Positions 19,779 to 29,793 of a DNA stretch of 64,000 nucleotides are shown piece by piece. The stretch comes from JACCXG01 sp963750935 (GTDB lineage: Bacteria > Acidobacteriota > Vicinamibacteria > Vicinamibacterales > 2-12-FULL-66-21). The translations under genes and the position numbers were made by a program. The stretch covers positions 62,001-126,000 of the forward strand of contig CAVVSR010000005.1 in assembly GCA_963750935.1 (NCBI GenBank). The letters are read 5' to 3'. The first letter of the stretch is position 1, and every line of letters begins with the position of its first letter. The notes below the pieces were generated by a model. It was not told where the DNA came from. It ran no database searches and saw only the letters and a program-made list of their open reading frames with translations.

Positions 19779-21005
19779 GGGATCGGGTGACGGACCGGCG
19801 CGATGAGCCGTGCTCGCTCGAGGACGGGCCGGCACTCGGCATCGCTGCGCAGGAACTCCATCACCGGCTCCACCGCGGCGTAGGCGAGCGCCGGCGCGCA
19901 CTCTTCGCAGGCGCGCGCGAGAAGCTCGCGCGCGCGCCTGGATTCCCCGATGGCGGCGTAGACCAAAGCCAATTCATCGCTGCCGAGTTTCCCTGCGCGA
20001 TGGTAATCCTCGAGCCTGGCAAGCGCCGCGCGCGCGCTGTCGTGGTGCCCCAGGAGCCCTTGGCCGATGCTGGTGAGCAACAGCGCGAACGGCTGATCGC
20101 CAACCTTCTCCAGTTCCTGAAACGCCTCGTCGAACGCCCGAGGCGATCAGAGCGCCAGATCGAACCAGACACGGGTGAACGCCGGATCCATCTGGATGAC
20201 ATGCCGGTACTGGGCAATCGCATCGTCGAACCTGCGGGCAAAGTGCAGGATGCGCCCGATGCCGCTCGCCACGACCAGCGACAGCGGGTCGAGCTGCTGC
20301 GCGCGCCGCATTTCCTGCAGCGCTTCGTCGAATCGGCCTCGCGACCCCAGGAACATTCCGTACGAGTGATGCGAAGGTGCATGGCCAGGATTCAGTTCGA
20401 GTGCGCGCTTGAACTCGAGCTCGGCGCCGTCCCAGTCCCAATCGAAGCGATATTTGAGATACGCGACCAGCGCGTGCCCCTCGACGAGCGCTTCGTCGAG
20501 CTCGAGCGCGCGGGCGGCTGCAGCTCTCGCGCGCCGAAGCGCTTCTGGCCGGGCAATCAGGCCGAGGCCGATCCCCACACTGAGGGCGTAGGTTTCTCCC
20601 AAGCCGGCGTATGCGGCCGCGTAGCCTGGGTCTTTCGCGATCGCCTCCTCGAAATGCGTGATCGCTTTGGCGAACGACTCGGCGGTCCGCTTGTTCACGA
20701 GGTACCGCCCCTTGAGATACGCCTGATACGCCTCGACTTCCCGCGTCGCTGGTCTGGCCAGACGCTTCTTTTGATCGCCCGTCAGCTTGAGCCGCAGCTT
20801 GTCGGTCATCTCATCAGCGATTTCCTCCTGCAGCTCGAATATGCCCGACAACCGGCGATGGAAGTGGCCGCCCCAGATCTGCGACCCGTTGTCCACGTTC
20901 ACCCGATCTGCTCCGATCTGAGCATGTCGCCGCGCTGGAGCACCCGGCCGGTCAAGACTGCGCGGACGTCCAGGTCGCGCCCGATTTCCTGCCGAGGCCT
21001 TCGGT
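19775..21005 (-). pseudogene. TPR-rich C-terminal half of a kinase-type regulator, 5' end lost
   Basis: The remnant begins abruptly inside the 3' end of the neighbouring kinase-AAA gene with a segment (QEIGRDLDVRAVLTGRVLQR) that in kinase-TPR proteins follows the kinase domain. It changes frame near 20910 to NVDNGSQIWGGHFHRRL, then runs through several TPR units (AYQAYLKGRYLVNKRT, AIAKDPGYAAAYAGLGETYA, LELNPGHAPSHHSYGM). It meets an in-frame TGA at 20147-20149 (WFDLAL-stop) and resumes in the same frame (FDEAFQELEKVGDQPF) to 19775. The N-terminal kinase and membrane helix are missing, so this is a truncated gene created by deletion. It is probably not expressed as a functional protein. Confidence 0.75.
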
Positions 21006-24000
21006 GAACCAGGCATAGACCGGCTCGAGTACGGCGCGCGCGTCGGCGTGCCGGCCAGAGGCGATCAGCAGTTGGGCCCAGCCGGTGGCGGCGCGCAGCT
21101 CCAACGAGCGGGCCTGCTGCCCGCGCGCGTACTCGACGGCTGCCGCGAATTCAGCCTCGGCGCCGGCGGTGTCTCCCCGGAGCCGCAGCAGTTCCGCCTT
21201 GGTACGGCGCAGTTCCGCCAGGTATCCGCCCTCACCGTGTTGCTCGGCGTGCGCGAAGCCCTCGGTCAGCGTGCGCTCCGCGTCGTCCACACGGCCGGCG
21301 AAGCGGAGCAGATCCGCGAGCACGCCGAGGAACGCGCTGCGCACCAGGCCGGCGCCGATCGCCCGTTGCACGGCGAGGCTGTCCGAGAGCAGATCGATCC
21401 CCTCGTCGAGCCGGCCCATCGCGGCGAGCGCCGCGCCCTGGAACGACCGGCTCCATTCGCGTTCCTGCGGCAGGCCGAATTCGCGGCAGACCTCGACGAC
21501 TTCGTCGCCAATCGTCAGCGCCTCGGCGGCTTCGCCGCGGACCAGGTGCACGCCCTGCGTGACGAGCAGGGCGAAGACGAGCGTCATCGGCTGGCGCTGC
21601 GAGCGTGCGAGCTGGAGCGTCTCTCGCGCGCGCGCCTCGGCGCGATCGGGGTAGCCGAGCACCCAGAGCGGCCGGCTCGACATCGCGCGCGCGATCATGC
21701 CGGGGTCGAGGCCGAACATGTCCGTGTAGGCGCGATGCCGCGCCGGGTCGTGCAGCTCGCGGCCGCAGTCGAGGATGCGGCTCGACTCGGTCATGTCGCC
21801 GGCGAATTCGAGGCAGACGCCGAGCAGGTGATCGGCGGCCATCAGGAACGCAGGATTGCCGGTCCGCTCCGCCTCCGCCATCAGCACGTCGGCGCGGCTG
21901 CGGAACTCCCGCAGATCGCCCTTGACCACGTGGAACAGCGCGATCGCCCAGAGCACGGGGAACAATTGCGGCGGGTCGCCGAGCTGCTGGCACAGCTCGC
22001 GGGCACGGGCGAAGACGGGCTCGATCTCCGGGCTCGCCCATCCCTTCATCATCCGCAGCGCCAGCCCGCGGATCATCTGGAGCCCCAGCTCGTGCTGCAG
22101 GCGCTCGGGGCCGTCAGGCATCCCGCGCAGCACCGAGAGCCCGCGGTCGGCGAGCGACAGCGCTTCGCGAAACGCGAACAGCCCGACGGCGTGCCGCGCG
22201 CCGGCGAGAAAGTACTGGGCGCTCTGGCCGAACTTGCGAGCCGATTCGAAGAGCGCCGCGAGCCGGCCGGCGATGGCGGCGTGTTCACCCGGGTGGTGCG
22301 TGACGAGCGCGGTCGCGACCCGGCCGCTGAGCGTCGCGCGGCGCGTCGGCTGGAGCGTGGCATACAGCGCGTTCTGGTAGAGCACGTGGACGAACTGATA
22401 CTGCAGCGACAGCGTCAGGTCGGGGAACTCGTGCTCCTTGATCCGCTTGACGAACACGTGCACGTGCTCGAGCGCGTCGAGCCGTTCCTCGACTTCGGCC
22501 GGGTCCATCTCGATCGCTTCGGCGACGACCGCGGAGTCGAACTCATGCCCCTGCACGCTCGCCGCCACGAGGAGCTTCCGGTCCACCTCCTCGAGCCGCT
22601 CGATCTTCCTCGCGATCATGCTGCGGATCGAGGCCGGCAGCTCGCCGAACGCATCGGCCTCGGGGCGCGCCAGCACCCACGCCCCGTCGCGTTCGACGAT
22701 GGTGCCCGAATCGCGCAGGTAGCGGACGACGTCGGCCATGAAGAGCGGGTTGCCTTCGGTCTTCGCGTGAATCAGCTCCGCAAGCGAACCGGGGAAGCGG
22801 TGCTCCGGAAACATGACGGCGAGATACCGTTCGATGTCGCGCCGCTCGAGGAAGCCGAGCTTGATCTCTTCGAGCGCGCCGCGCGCGGCGAGCTCGTCAC
22901 GAATGCCGAGGAACGGATGCTGCGCGAGCGTCATGTCCGCCGGCCGGTAGGTCGCCACCACGAGCAGCCGCATCTGGCCCAGGCGGCCGGCCAGATAGTT
23001 CAGCATGTCGATCGTGGAGACATCCGCCCAATGCAGGTCGTCGAGGAAGAGGACGAACGGTCGCAGCTGCGACGCCTCCAGCAGGAGCGCGCCGAGCTCG
23101 CGCTTCATTCGTTCCTGCGACACCGCAGGCGCATCCTCGCGCACCCGGGCGACCGAGTCCTGGCTGGATTCCGCATGCGCCACTTGCATGTACCACGTCG
23201 GCGCGACGGTCTTGATCAGCGAGGGCACCGAGCTCCACGACGACTGGTGCAGCAGGCTGTCGAGCGCCTCGAGCAGGGGCAGATACGCCTCGGCGCCGGC
23301 GAGCCGCTCGGAGCACCGGCCGCGCACCACGAAGGGACGCTCCGGCAGTTGTCCGAGCTCCGCCAGGAAGTCTTCCACGAGGATCGTCTTCCCGATTCCC
23401 GGCTCTCCCAGCAGCGTCAGGAACCGGCCGCGGCCCTCGCGCGCTGCCTCGTAGGCCCCGCGGAGCGTCGCCCGCTCGTACTCGCGCCCGACGGTGCGGC
23501 GCTCGGCGATCGCGGGGGCGCCCTGAAACGGCGACTTCTGCGAGTCCCCCGCGGCGAACGCCGCCAGTGCCTGCTCGGCCTCGCTCGCCGTAGGCCGCAG
23601 CGCCGGATCCTTCGCGATCATCCGGTGCACGAGTTTCTCGATCGCGGGCGGCACCGACGGGTTCAGCCGCGACAGCGGCACGGCATCTTCCAGCAGGATC
23701 GCCGCCAGCACCGCCGGCATCGTCGGCCCAACCCACGGCCGGCGTTTGGCGAGCATCTCGTAGAGGGTGACACCCAGCGCGAAGACGTCCGACGGCGCGC
23801 CCGCGGGAGCGCCACGGGCCTGCTCGGGGGACATGTAGGCCATCGTGCCGATCAGCGCGAGCGGATTCGACTCCGTGCCCGAATGCGTGGCCGTGGTGGT
23901 CCCGGCCTCGTGAACGCGAGCCAGGCCGAAGTCCAGCACTTTCGCGTAGCCGTCGCCGCGGACCATCACGTTCTCGGGCTTGATGTCGCGATGGATGATG

Positions 24001-24377
24001 CCGGCGGCATGGGCGGCGGCAAGCGCCTTCGCGACCTGGACGCCGACGTCGACCACCGCCGCCAGCGTGTTCTCCCGCTCCATCTTCGCGCGCAGCGTCA
24101 CCCCGTCGATGAACTCCTGGACGATGTAATGGCGGCCGTCCTCGGTCTGGCCGATGTCGTGGACGACCACGATGTTGGGGTGATTGAGGGCGGAGGCCGC
24201 GCGTGCCTCGCGGAGGAACCGGCTGATGCTGAGGGCACTCTCCCCGTCCTTGTCGCGCATCAACTTGACGGCAACGGGACGGTGGAGCCGCGTGTCCACC
24301 GCGCGGTAGACCTCGCCCATGCCTCCGCGGCCGATCAGTTCATCGAGGCGATAGTGAGTGATGGTAATGGGCAGCAT
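20952..24377 (-). CDS. Ser/Thr kinase - AAA ATPase - TPR signalling protein
   Basis: This is a multidomain regulator of 1141 residues. The kinase domain occupies about 8-270 (GRGGMGEVYRA, VAVKLM, HRDIKPEN, DFGLA, MSPE). An AAA/STAND-like ATPase follows, with Walker A LGEPGIGKT near 322 and Walker B FLDDLHWAD. The C-terminal part (about 650-1130) is TPR-like helical repeats. There is no membrane helix, so it is probably cytoplasmic. ATG at 24377 precedes ITHYRLDELIGRGG directly. The natural family ending (YAWFTEGF...) is cut at FTEGLG: the last 15 or so residues (RKSGATWTSAQS) come from out-of-frame sequence of the TPR remnant downstream. It is divergent from the acyltransferase-like gene. Confidence 0.9.
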   Translation of the reverse strand: MLPITITHYRLDELIGRGGMGEVYRAVDTRLHRPVAVKLMRDKDGESALSISRFLREARAASALNHPNIVVVHDIGQTEDGRHYIVQEFIDGVTLRAKMERENTLAAVVDVGVQVAKALAAAHAAGIIHRDIKPENVMVRGDGYAKVLDFGLARVHEAGTTTATHSGTESNPLALIGTMAYMSPEQARGAPAGAPSDVFALGVTLYEMLAKRRPWVGPTMPAVLAAILLEDAVPLSRLNPSVPPAIEKLVHRMIAKDPALRPTASEAEQALAAFAAGDSQKSPFQGAPAIAERRTVGREYERATLRGAYEAAREGRGRFLTLLGEPGIGKTILVEDFLAELGQLPERPFVVRGRCSERLAGAEAYLPLLEALDSLLHQSSWSSVPSLIKTVAPTWYMQVAHAESSQDSVARVREDAPAVSQERMKRELGALLLEASQLRPFVLFLDDLHWADVSTIDMLNYLAGRLGQMRLLVVATYRPADMTLAQHPFLGIRDELAARGALEEIKLGFLERRDIERYLAVMFPEHRFPGSLAELIHAKTEGNPLFMADVVRYLRDSGTIVERDGAWVLARPEADAFGELPASIRSMIARKIERLEEVDRKLLVAASVQGHEFDSAVVAEAIEMDPAEVEERLDALEHVHVFVKRIKEHEFPDLTLSLQYQFVHVLYQNALYATLQPTRRATLSGRVATALVTHHPGEHAAIAGRLAALFESARKFGQSAQYFLAGARHAVGLFAFREALSLADRGLSVLRGMPDGPERLQHELGLQMIRGLALRMMKGWASPEIEPVFARARELCQQLGDPPQLFPVLWAIALFHVVKGDLREFRSRADVLMAEAERTGNPAFLMAADHLLGVCLEFAGDMTESSRILDCGRELHDPARHRAYTDMFGLDPGMIARAMSSRPLWVLGYPDRAEARARETLQLARSQRQPMTLVFALLVTQGVHLVRGEAAEALTIGDEVVEVCREFGLPQEREWSRSFQGAALAAMGRLDEGIDLLSDSLAVQRAIGAGLVRSAFLGVLADLLRFAGRVDDAERTLTEGFAHAEQHGEGGYLAELRRTKAELLRLRGDTAGAEAEFAAAVEYARGQQARSLELRAATGWAQLLIASGRHADARAVLEPVYAWFTEGLGRKSGATWTSAQS

Positions 24378-24493
24378 CGAGGCGCAGCCGGATCACGACG
24401 CGCAGTATCTATCTATGTGTGCGGGATCGGGTCATTATAGTCCTCAGATTGGCTGAGAGTCTGAAGTCGTCGCTTGCGAGACCTGGACCGTTG

Positions 24494-26081
24494 ATGCGCC
24501 ATGGGGCGACGATCGCCGCGGCCGCGTCAGTGCTGGCAGGGAAAGTGTTGATTGCCGCGGGACTCCGGCGTCAGCCCGAAGGCTGGCGGCGCACGGTCGG
24601 CATCCTCCTCCGGTCGGAGTCGACGCGATTCGCGCTGTCGGCGTTCGGCCTTCGAGTGCCTCAATCCGGCACGGCGCTTCCTCCCGGGCGCAACGCCCTC
24701 CAGCTCCGAACGCCCCCGGCTCTCCAGGCATTCCTCGCGAGTGAGGACGATGCGCACTTCGCGCTCGAGTGGCTGCCGCCGGTCACGAATCGCCGGCGAA
24801 TTCCTGTCGTGGACCTCGTCGTCCTGCGGTTCGGGAACGACGGCAGGCTCGACGCCATCGAGCCGCACCTGGCCGGCCTCCGGTTCTTCCGCTCCCGCAC
24901 CGGACGTGTGTGCACAGGTCCACGACGCCATCGTCAGGGGCTACAACGGGACGTCGACGCTGCTCGAAGTCGATCGGCCCGGCAGGCTGCTGGCCGCCGT
25001 TCAGGCATCACTCGCCTCCGCGGGTCTGGGGGCGCACGAGGCCTACGCGCAGCGGCTGCTCACCGCCTCCTGCCTGTCGTTCGAGGCGATCGATCCGTCC
25101 GATCCGGCGCAGCGCTTCCGGCCACCGGCGTTCGCGGCGCGCCGGACGCTCGGCTTCGGCTACCTCTCGTGGGTGGCCCGGCCTGGCGCGGCGGCCGACA
25201 CCGTCGATCTCTGGGTGAGCGCGCACCACGTCGGGATCGATGGTGTGCCGCTCCAGGATCTGCTGAACCGGCTCGAACGTGCGTGGGGCGCCGGCGAACC
25301 CGTCGCGTTTCCGCCTCCGGCGTCTGGTCGCGCGTTCATCGGTCCGCATCCCTGCCACGTGCCCGGCGAACGTGAAGTCGATCAGCTGGTGGCGTTCGTC
25401 GATCTGACGCCGGTGTTCGCGCTTCGTGAGGATCTGAACGCGCGCCACGCGGGCGCGATCGGCGGAGCGGTGACGTTCGGCACGCTCATCGCGTGGCTGC
25501 TCAGCCAGGAACCGGAGTTCGCCGGCGTCCGCATCGCCTCCACGGTCGATGTGGCGGCGTCCTCGGGGTACGAACGTGACGTGGACGTCGTCTCGCTGCG
25601 CGCCGCCGACTTCGCGACGGGCGAGGGGCCGTGGGGCGGGTTCACCGAATACGCGCGCGAGTTCAACCGGCTGATCGCCGCCGCCCGCGCCCGCACGAGC
25701 CCGGTGCGCGTGGGCATGCAGACGGCGGGGTTGATCCCGGCGTGGGCGCATGCCGCGGTCGTGCGCGCGAACCCCGCGTCGCTCGACGACGCCTTCGGCA
25801 CGCTGTGCGTGACGGTCGTGCGCGAGGCCCGCGTGTTCGTCGCGCCGATGACCGATCTCGGCCTGACCCACGGTTTCTTCGCGATCGGCAGCGCCCGGCT
25901 GCCATCGGCGACGGGCACCCCGGTGACGTCGGTCTCCGTGAAGGGGGATGCCGGACGGATCGCGCACTACCCGGCGATCCTGCAGCGGGTCATCGAGCGG
26001 GCCGCGGTGCTGAGGGCCCGGCGTGACCAACTCCCAACTCCCAATTCCCAATTCCCAAGCGGAATCGTTCGAGACATCTAG
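24494..26081 (+). pseudogene. HXXXD acyltransferase-like protein, frameshifted
   Basis: The locus reads in two frames that join at about 24893 by removal of one base (GLRFFRS to APAPDVCAQVHDAIVRG). The key feature is SAHHVGIDGVPLQDLL, an HXXXDG motif like that of dihydrolipoamide acyltransferases, condensation domains and related BAHD-fold enzymes; a later segment VTSVSVKGDAGRIAHYP supports the fold. Total length would be about 515 residues, and no carrier-binding domain was recognised. The start (ATG 24494) is uncertain. The last residues (DQLPTPNSQFPSG...) are encoded by the heptamer repeat at 26028, so the native stop has probably been replaced. The substrate is unknown, and a wax-ester/polyketide-associated transferase is also possible. 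Confidence 0.6.
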
Positions 26082-26166
26082 TTAGAAGTCGCGGCGACCG
26101 GGCAGGTCGCTGCGTTTTCAGCCAGCTGTCTCGAGCGGCTCCCTTGGGAGTTGGGAGTTGGGGATT
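26028..26166. repeat. Heptamer-armed palindromic repeat, type A, copy 3
   Basis: Left arm 26028-26058 is CAACTCC/CAATTCC heptamers; right arm 26144-26166 is the inverse (TTGGGAG twice, then TTGGGGA). Unlike copies 1 and 2 the arms are 85 nt apart and enclose the conserved block CTGCGTTTTCAGCCAGCTGTC (26110-26130). The left arm encodes the last residues of the upstream acyltransferase frame, and the right arm ends near the stop of the convergent gene at 26188. Confidence 0.68.
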
Positions 26167-26187
26167 AGCGACCGCTCGTGGCGTCGT

Positions 26188-26841
26188 TCAGTGCTTGTGC
26201 GTCGCGGTCTGCGGGTGATGCTTGCAGGTCACCTTGGGATTGAACTGGGCGAAGACGCCGTTCGGGTTCTCGCGATACAGCCAGACGTGCCGATCGAAGT
26301 GCGGCTCGAACATGTGCGCTTCGTCGATCGTGGTCTTCGGATCGTCGGCCATCGTGTCCCACTTCACGCCGTGGAACGTCGGCGGCGCGGTGTTCCCGGC
26401 CGTCTTCCACGCGGCGGCGAACACGAGGTTCTCGACCGCGACCAGCTCCAGCGAGCCGTTCGCCTGCGGTTCGTAGATGAGGATGCTCGGCTTCCTGAAA
26501 TCCGTGTGCGTGCCAGTGCCGTTGACGCGCGGCGCCGGCGGTGCGGTGATGCCCAGCATGTCGGGGCGGAAGTAGTGCACGCCCATCGCCCCGAGCTTGG
26601 CGGGGCGTCCCATCATCTCGGCCGAATCACACAGGTCCATCGGATCGCGAATGTAGCCTTCGGCGAGCGCGACCTTCACGTCGCGGAAGCGTTCGGTCGC
26701 CTGGCGAACTTCGTCGAGGGTCGGCTCACCGGGGCCAGGGACCGAACGTCCCTTGGAGGACGCGGCCGCGCCGGCGGCAAGCGCTGCGGACATGGTCAAA
26801 GCGGCGAGACTGGCAATCGCGAATGTGCTGCGGGTCTTCAT
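26188..26841 (-). CDS. Secreted protein of unknown function, His-rich tail
   Basis: This is a protein of 217 residues with a clear signal peptide (KTRSTFAIASLAALTMSAALAAGA). The mature part has an amphipathic start (DEVRQATERFRDVKVALAEGY) and conserved-looking segments GAMGVHYFRPDML, KPSILIYEPQ and DEAHMFEPHFDRHVWLY. The tail is rich in histidine (CKHHPQTATHKH), which suggests metal binding but may be incidental. Related secreted proteins of unknown role exist in many soil bacteria; I do not recognise a named family. ATG at 26841 follows GGATC closely. It stands alone between a repeat element and corA. Confidence 0.75.
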   Translation of the reverse strand: MKTRSTFAIASLAALTMSAALAAGAAASSKGRSVPGPGEPTLDEVRQATERFRDVKVALAEGYIRDPMDLCDSAEMMGRPAKLGAMGVHYFRPDMLGITAPPAPRVNGTGTHTDFRKPSILIYEPQANGSLELVAVENLVFAAAWKTAGNTAPPTFHGVKWDTMADDPKTTIDEAHMFEPHFDRHVWLYRENPNGVFAQFNPKVTCKHHPQTATHKH

Positions 26842-27051
26842 GATCCTTCACTGCCTCTTTTGCCGGCCTTGAAAAGGCTCAACCGGGATTACCGAAGCGA
26901 GCCGGCCGGCGTATCTGGAGGAGTTAGACGGAGGCGGCGGCGTCAGGTTCGGGGGCGGTGTCGCGCGGAACAGGTATTTTCATGTGGAAGCGGTGCCACA
27001 AGAGGCCCGCGGCGGCGCCCTCAACGAGCCTTGGCTACGAGGTCGTCAACC

Positions 27052-28098
27052 TCAGAGCCACTGCCGCCGCTTGAACAAGACGTACAGGGCCACCGACAGC
27101 AGCAGCATCAATATCAAGGCGCCGTGGTAGCCCAACCTCCAGCGCAGCTCCGGGATGTAGTAGAAGTTCATGCCGTAGATCGTGCCGACGAGGGTCGGCG
27201 CGAAGAAGATCGCCGCCCAGGCGGAGATTTTCTTGATCTCTTCGTTCTGCGCGTAGCTCGCTTCGGTCAGCCGCTTGACCTCGACGTTCTGCGCCTGACC
27301 CACCAGCGCGGCGTTGACCGTGAGGACGGTCTGGTAGAACTCGATGACGCCCTGGAGGTACTCCCGCTCACCGTCCGCCAGCGCGCGCACGCGGTCGAAC
27401 TGATCGGCGGTGTCGGCCACCAGCGACAGACCGCCGGGTGGTATCCGGGTGAGGCCCGCCATCCGTCCATAGATCGCAGTGCTCAACGCGGCCATGGTCC
27501 GCACGGCGAGGAGGCCATGGCGGGCGCGGAACAGATCGGTGATGAATTCCTCCGGATCGCCAACGTCACCGGCCGTCACCCGCTGCTCGAGTTTCCAGAC
27601 GTCGCGCGTCATCACTTCGACGAAGGCCTCTTGATTCCGGGCCAGCGCGGACACGATGGCATGTGAGAGGTCGAAGGCTGACGCGGGGTGGAATCGCCCG
27701 GCCGCGATCCGCGCGTACACCGCCCGTGTCTCCCGCAGCGCCATCTCGGGATCGACCGCCGGGTTGATGGGGCCGTGCACGGTGACCAGGTAGTTCCGCC
27801 CGATCAACTGGTCGAGCTCGAGGTAGTGCACGTGCCCGCGCTGCCCCAGCTCGGGGGCGTGCAGCACGATCAGGACGTGGTCTCCGTAGCCGTGCACCTT
27901 CGGAACGCGATTGCGCTGCACGCAGTCCCGAATCGCAAACGGATGGAAGGCGAACACCTCGGACAGCACGCGCGCGCTCGCCTCGTCGCAGTTCGGGATA
28001 TCGACCCAGACCAGCCCGGTCTCCTGCTGGAGCAGTGACGCCAGTTCCGCGGGATCGCGGTCTTCAACGCTCTGCTCGGTCACCAGGCGAACGTTCAT
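27052..28098 (-). CDS. corA: CorA-family magnesium/divalent cation channel
   Basis: This is a protein of 348 residues with the CorA signature YGMNFYYIPEL near residue 310, between two C-terminal membrane helices (WAAIFFAPTLVGTIYGM and GALILMLLLSVALYVLF), and a basic tail (KRRQWL). The N-terminal cytoplasmic funnel domain begins MNVRLVTEQSV, and the long helix before the pore is intact. CorA pentamers conduct Mg2+ (or Co2+/Ni2+) across the inner membrane. GAGAGGTG precedes the ATG. The gene is monocistronic and divergent from the PIG-L gene, with a 230-bp intergenic gap in which I see no Mg-sensing leader. Confidence 0.93.
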   Translation of the reverse strand: MNVRLVTEQSVEDRDPAELASLLQQETGLVWVDIPNCDEASARVLSEVFAFHPFAIRDCVQRNRVPKVHGYGDHVLIVLHAPELGQRGHVHYLELDQLIGRNYLVTVHGPINPAVDPEMALRETRAVYARIAAGRFHPASAFDLSHAIVSALARNQEAFVEVMTRDVWKLEQRVTAGDVGDPEEFITDLFRARHGLLAVRTMAALSTAIYGRMAGLTRIPPGGLSLVADTADQFDRVRALADGEREYLQGVIEFYQTVLTVNAALVGQAQNVEVKRLTEASYAQNEEIKKISAWAAIFFAPTLVGTIYGMNFYYIPELRWRLGYHGALILMLLLSVALYVLFKRRQWL

Positions 28099-28328
28099 CG
28101 GCTCACACCTCTCGGGAGCGTTGACTCGTGCATGGGGCCCCGCATTCCCGGAACAGGGCCGGGATCCTGGGCCGAGTCTACAGGATCGACGCTCAACCCC
28201 ATCAGCGCGCCGCTGCGGGGAACGGCAGCCGGCATCTGCTGTAAGGTTATGCCCTCGACCGAGTGCTGCGGCGGCGCGGAAGCTGGTCTGGCGAATCGCG
28301 AAGGTGCGGTGCGCAAGGAGGCGGTGCG

Positions 28329-29228
28329 ATGGCGAATGGCAGATCGAGACGGCTGGTGTGGCTGTCGGTGCTGATGCTGGCGGCGGCGATGCCGGCGGCA
28401 GCGCAGGACGGCAAGCTCAGGATCATTGCGTTCGGGGCGCATCCCGACGACAACGAGCTGCGCCTGGCCGGCACGGCGGCGAAGTGGGCGGCGCTCGGCC
28501 ACCACGTCAAGTTCGTGTCGGTGACCAACGGCGACATCGGACACTGGAAGGAAGCAGGCGGACCGCTGGCGCGGCGGCGGCTGGCCGAAGCGCACGAGAC
28601 CGCGAAGCTGCTCGGCATCACCACGCAGGTGCTCGATATCCACGACGGCGAGCTGGAGCCGACGCTCGAGAACCGCCGCACCATCACGCGCCTCATCCGC
28701 GACTGGCGCGCCGACATCGTGCTCGGCCACCGGCCGAACGACTACCATCCGGACCACCGCGCCGTCGGTCAGCTGGTGCAGGACGCGTCCTACATGGTGA
28801 CGGTGCCCTTCTTCTGTCCCGACACGCCGCACCTCACGCGAAATCCCGTGTTCCTGTCGTATCAGGACAATTTCTCGAAGCCCAATCCCATGCAGGCCGA
28901 CATCGTCGTGGCGATCGACGATGTGATCGAGAAGAAGCTGGCGGCGACGGAAGCGATGCCGTCGCAGTTCTATGAAGGCGGCGCGAACGGCGGTCCCGAG
29001 CTCGTGCCGACCGACGACGCGGGCAAGGCCGCGCGAAAGGCGCAGGTGCGCAAGGGATTCATGAACCGCTTCGCTGGTACCGCCCAGCGGTTCCGCGCAA
29101 AACTGCAAGAGCTGTATGGCGCCGAACGTGCCGCCAAGGTGCAGTACGCCGAGGCGTTCGAGATCTCCGAATACGGCCGCCGGCCGAATACGGAGGAAAT
29201 CAAGAAGCTGTTCCCGTTCTATCAATGA
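28329..29228 (+). CDS. Secreted PIG-L/LmbE-family deacetylase
   Basis: The product of 299 residues has a signal peptide (LVWLSVLMLAAAMPAAAQ) and then the zinc-binding AHPDDNE motif (about 36-42) and a second motif NDYHPDHRAVG, both typical of PIG-L N-acetylglucosaminyl deacetylases. The export signal points to a periplasmic or secreted sugar or glycoconjugate deacetylase rather than the mycothiol type. AGGAGG lies 7 nt before ATG 28329, which fixes the start. The stop is 28 bp before the next small gene, so the two may be co-transcribed. The substrate cannot be told from sequence. Confidence 0.92.
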   Translation: MANGRSRRLVWLSVLMLAAAMPAAAQDGKLRIIAFGAHPDDNELRLAGTAAKWAALGHHVKFVSVTNGDIGHWKEAGGPLARRRLAEAHETAKLLGITTQVLDIHDGELEPTLENRRTITRLIRDWRADIVLGHRPNDYHPDHRAVGQLVQDASYMVTVPFFCPDTPHLTRNPVFLSYQDNFSKPNPMQADIVVAIDDVIEKKLAATEAMPSQFYEGGANGGPELVPTDDAGKAARKAQVRKGFMNRFAGTAQRFRAKLQELYGAERAAKVQYAEAFEISEYGRRPNTEEIKKLFPFYQ

Positions 29229-29256
29229 GACCGCGGCCGCGCTCCGGGCGCCGTTC

Positions 29257-29793
29257 ATGACGTTGTTCGATCAGGTGGTCGCGTGTCTCGACGATCACTC
29301 CGTGCGCTTCACGCTCATCGGCGCCGGTGCGCTGTCGGCTCTCGGCATCAGCGACGACACCCTGGATCAGGAGCTGCTCGTGACGGAGTCACGCGTCCTG
29401 GGCCGTCTGTTCTGGGGTGGCGTGCCGGCATCCGTGGAGTTCGACGCGCCCAGTCCGGACGCCGACCTCCTGGCGGGTGAAGCACGGCTCACCGCGCCAG
29501 GCGAGCGTCCCGTCCGCATCGTCGTCGGGCGCGGCAGGTGGCTCGAGGGCGTCATCGATCGCAGCGTGATCATCGAGGAACCAGGCCGTGATCTGCCGGC
29601 TGCGGCACTCGCGGATCTGATCCTGTTGAATCTGTATTTCCGCGAAGCCGAGAACCTTGCCGCCATCCGCGCAATCCTTGGCGTCGCGGATTCCGTCGGG
29701 TTGCGTGAGGACGTCGAGAGCCGTCTCAGCTTCCTGCCGGCGGAGTGCGTGATGGGGTGGCAGCAGATCCTCGGAAAAGGAGAAGGGAGGTAA
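29257..29793 (+). CDS. Unknown protein, possible nucleotidyltransferase-like fold
   Basis: This is a protein of 178 residues starting at ATG 29257, just after the deacetylase stop. The N-terminal segment (VRFTLIGAGALSALGISDDT then DQELLV) has the helix-turn and hydrophobic-acidic strand layout of minimal nucleotidyltransferase / AbiEii-like proteins. The rest (RRIVVGRGRWLEG-like strand, then LADLILLNLYFREAENLAAI) also fits that fold, but the canonical GS...D.D motif is not evident. I cannot assign a function. The TAA stop lies inside a GGTAACCTCCGTT sequence that is repeated after the TonB receptor gene downstream. Confidence 0.62.
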   Translation: MTLFDQVVACLDDHSVRFTLIGAGALSALGISDDTLDQELLVTESRVLGRLFWGGVPASVEFDAPSPDADLLAGEARLTAPGERPVRIVVGRGRWLEGVIDRSVIIEEPGRDLPAAALADLILLNLYFREAENLAAIRAILGVADSVGLREDVESRLSFLPAECVMGWQQILGKGEGR

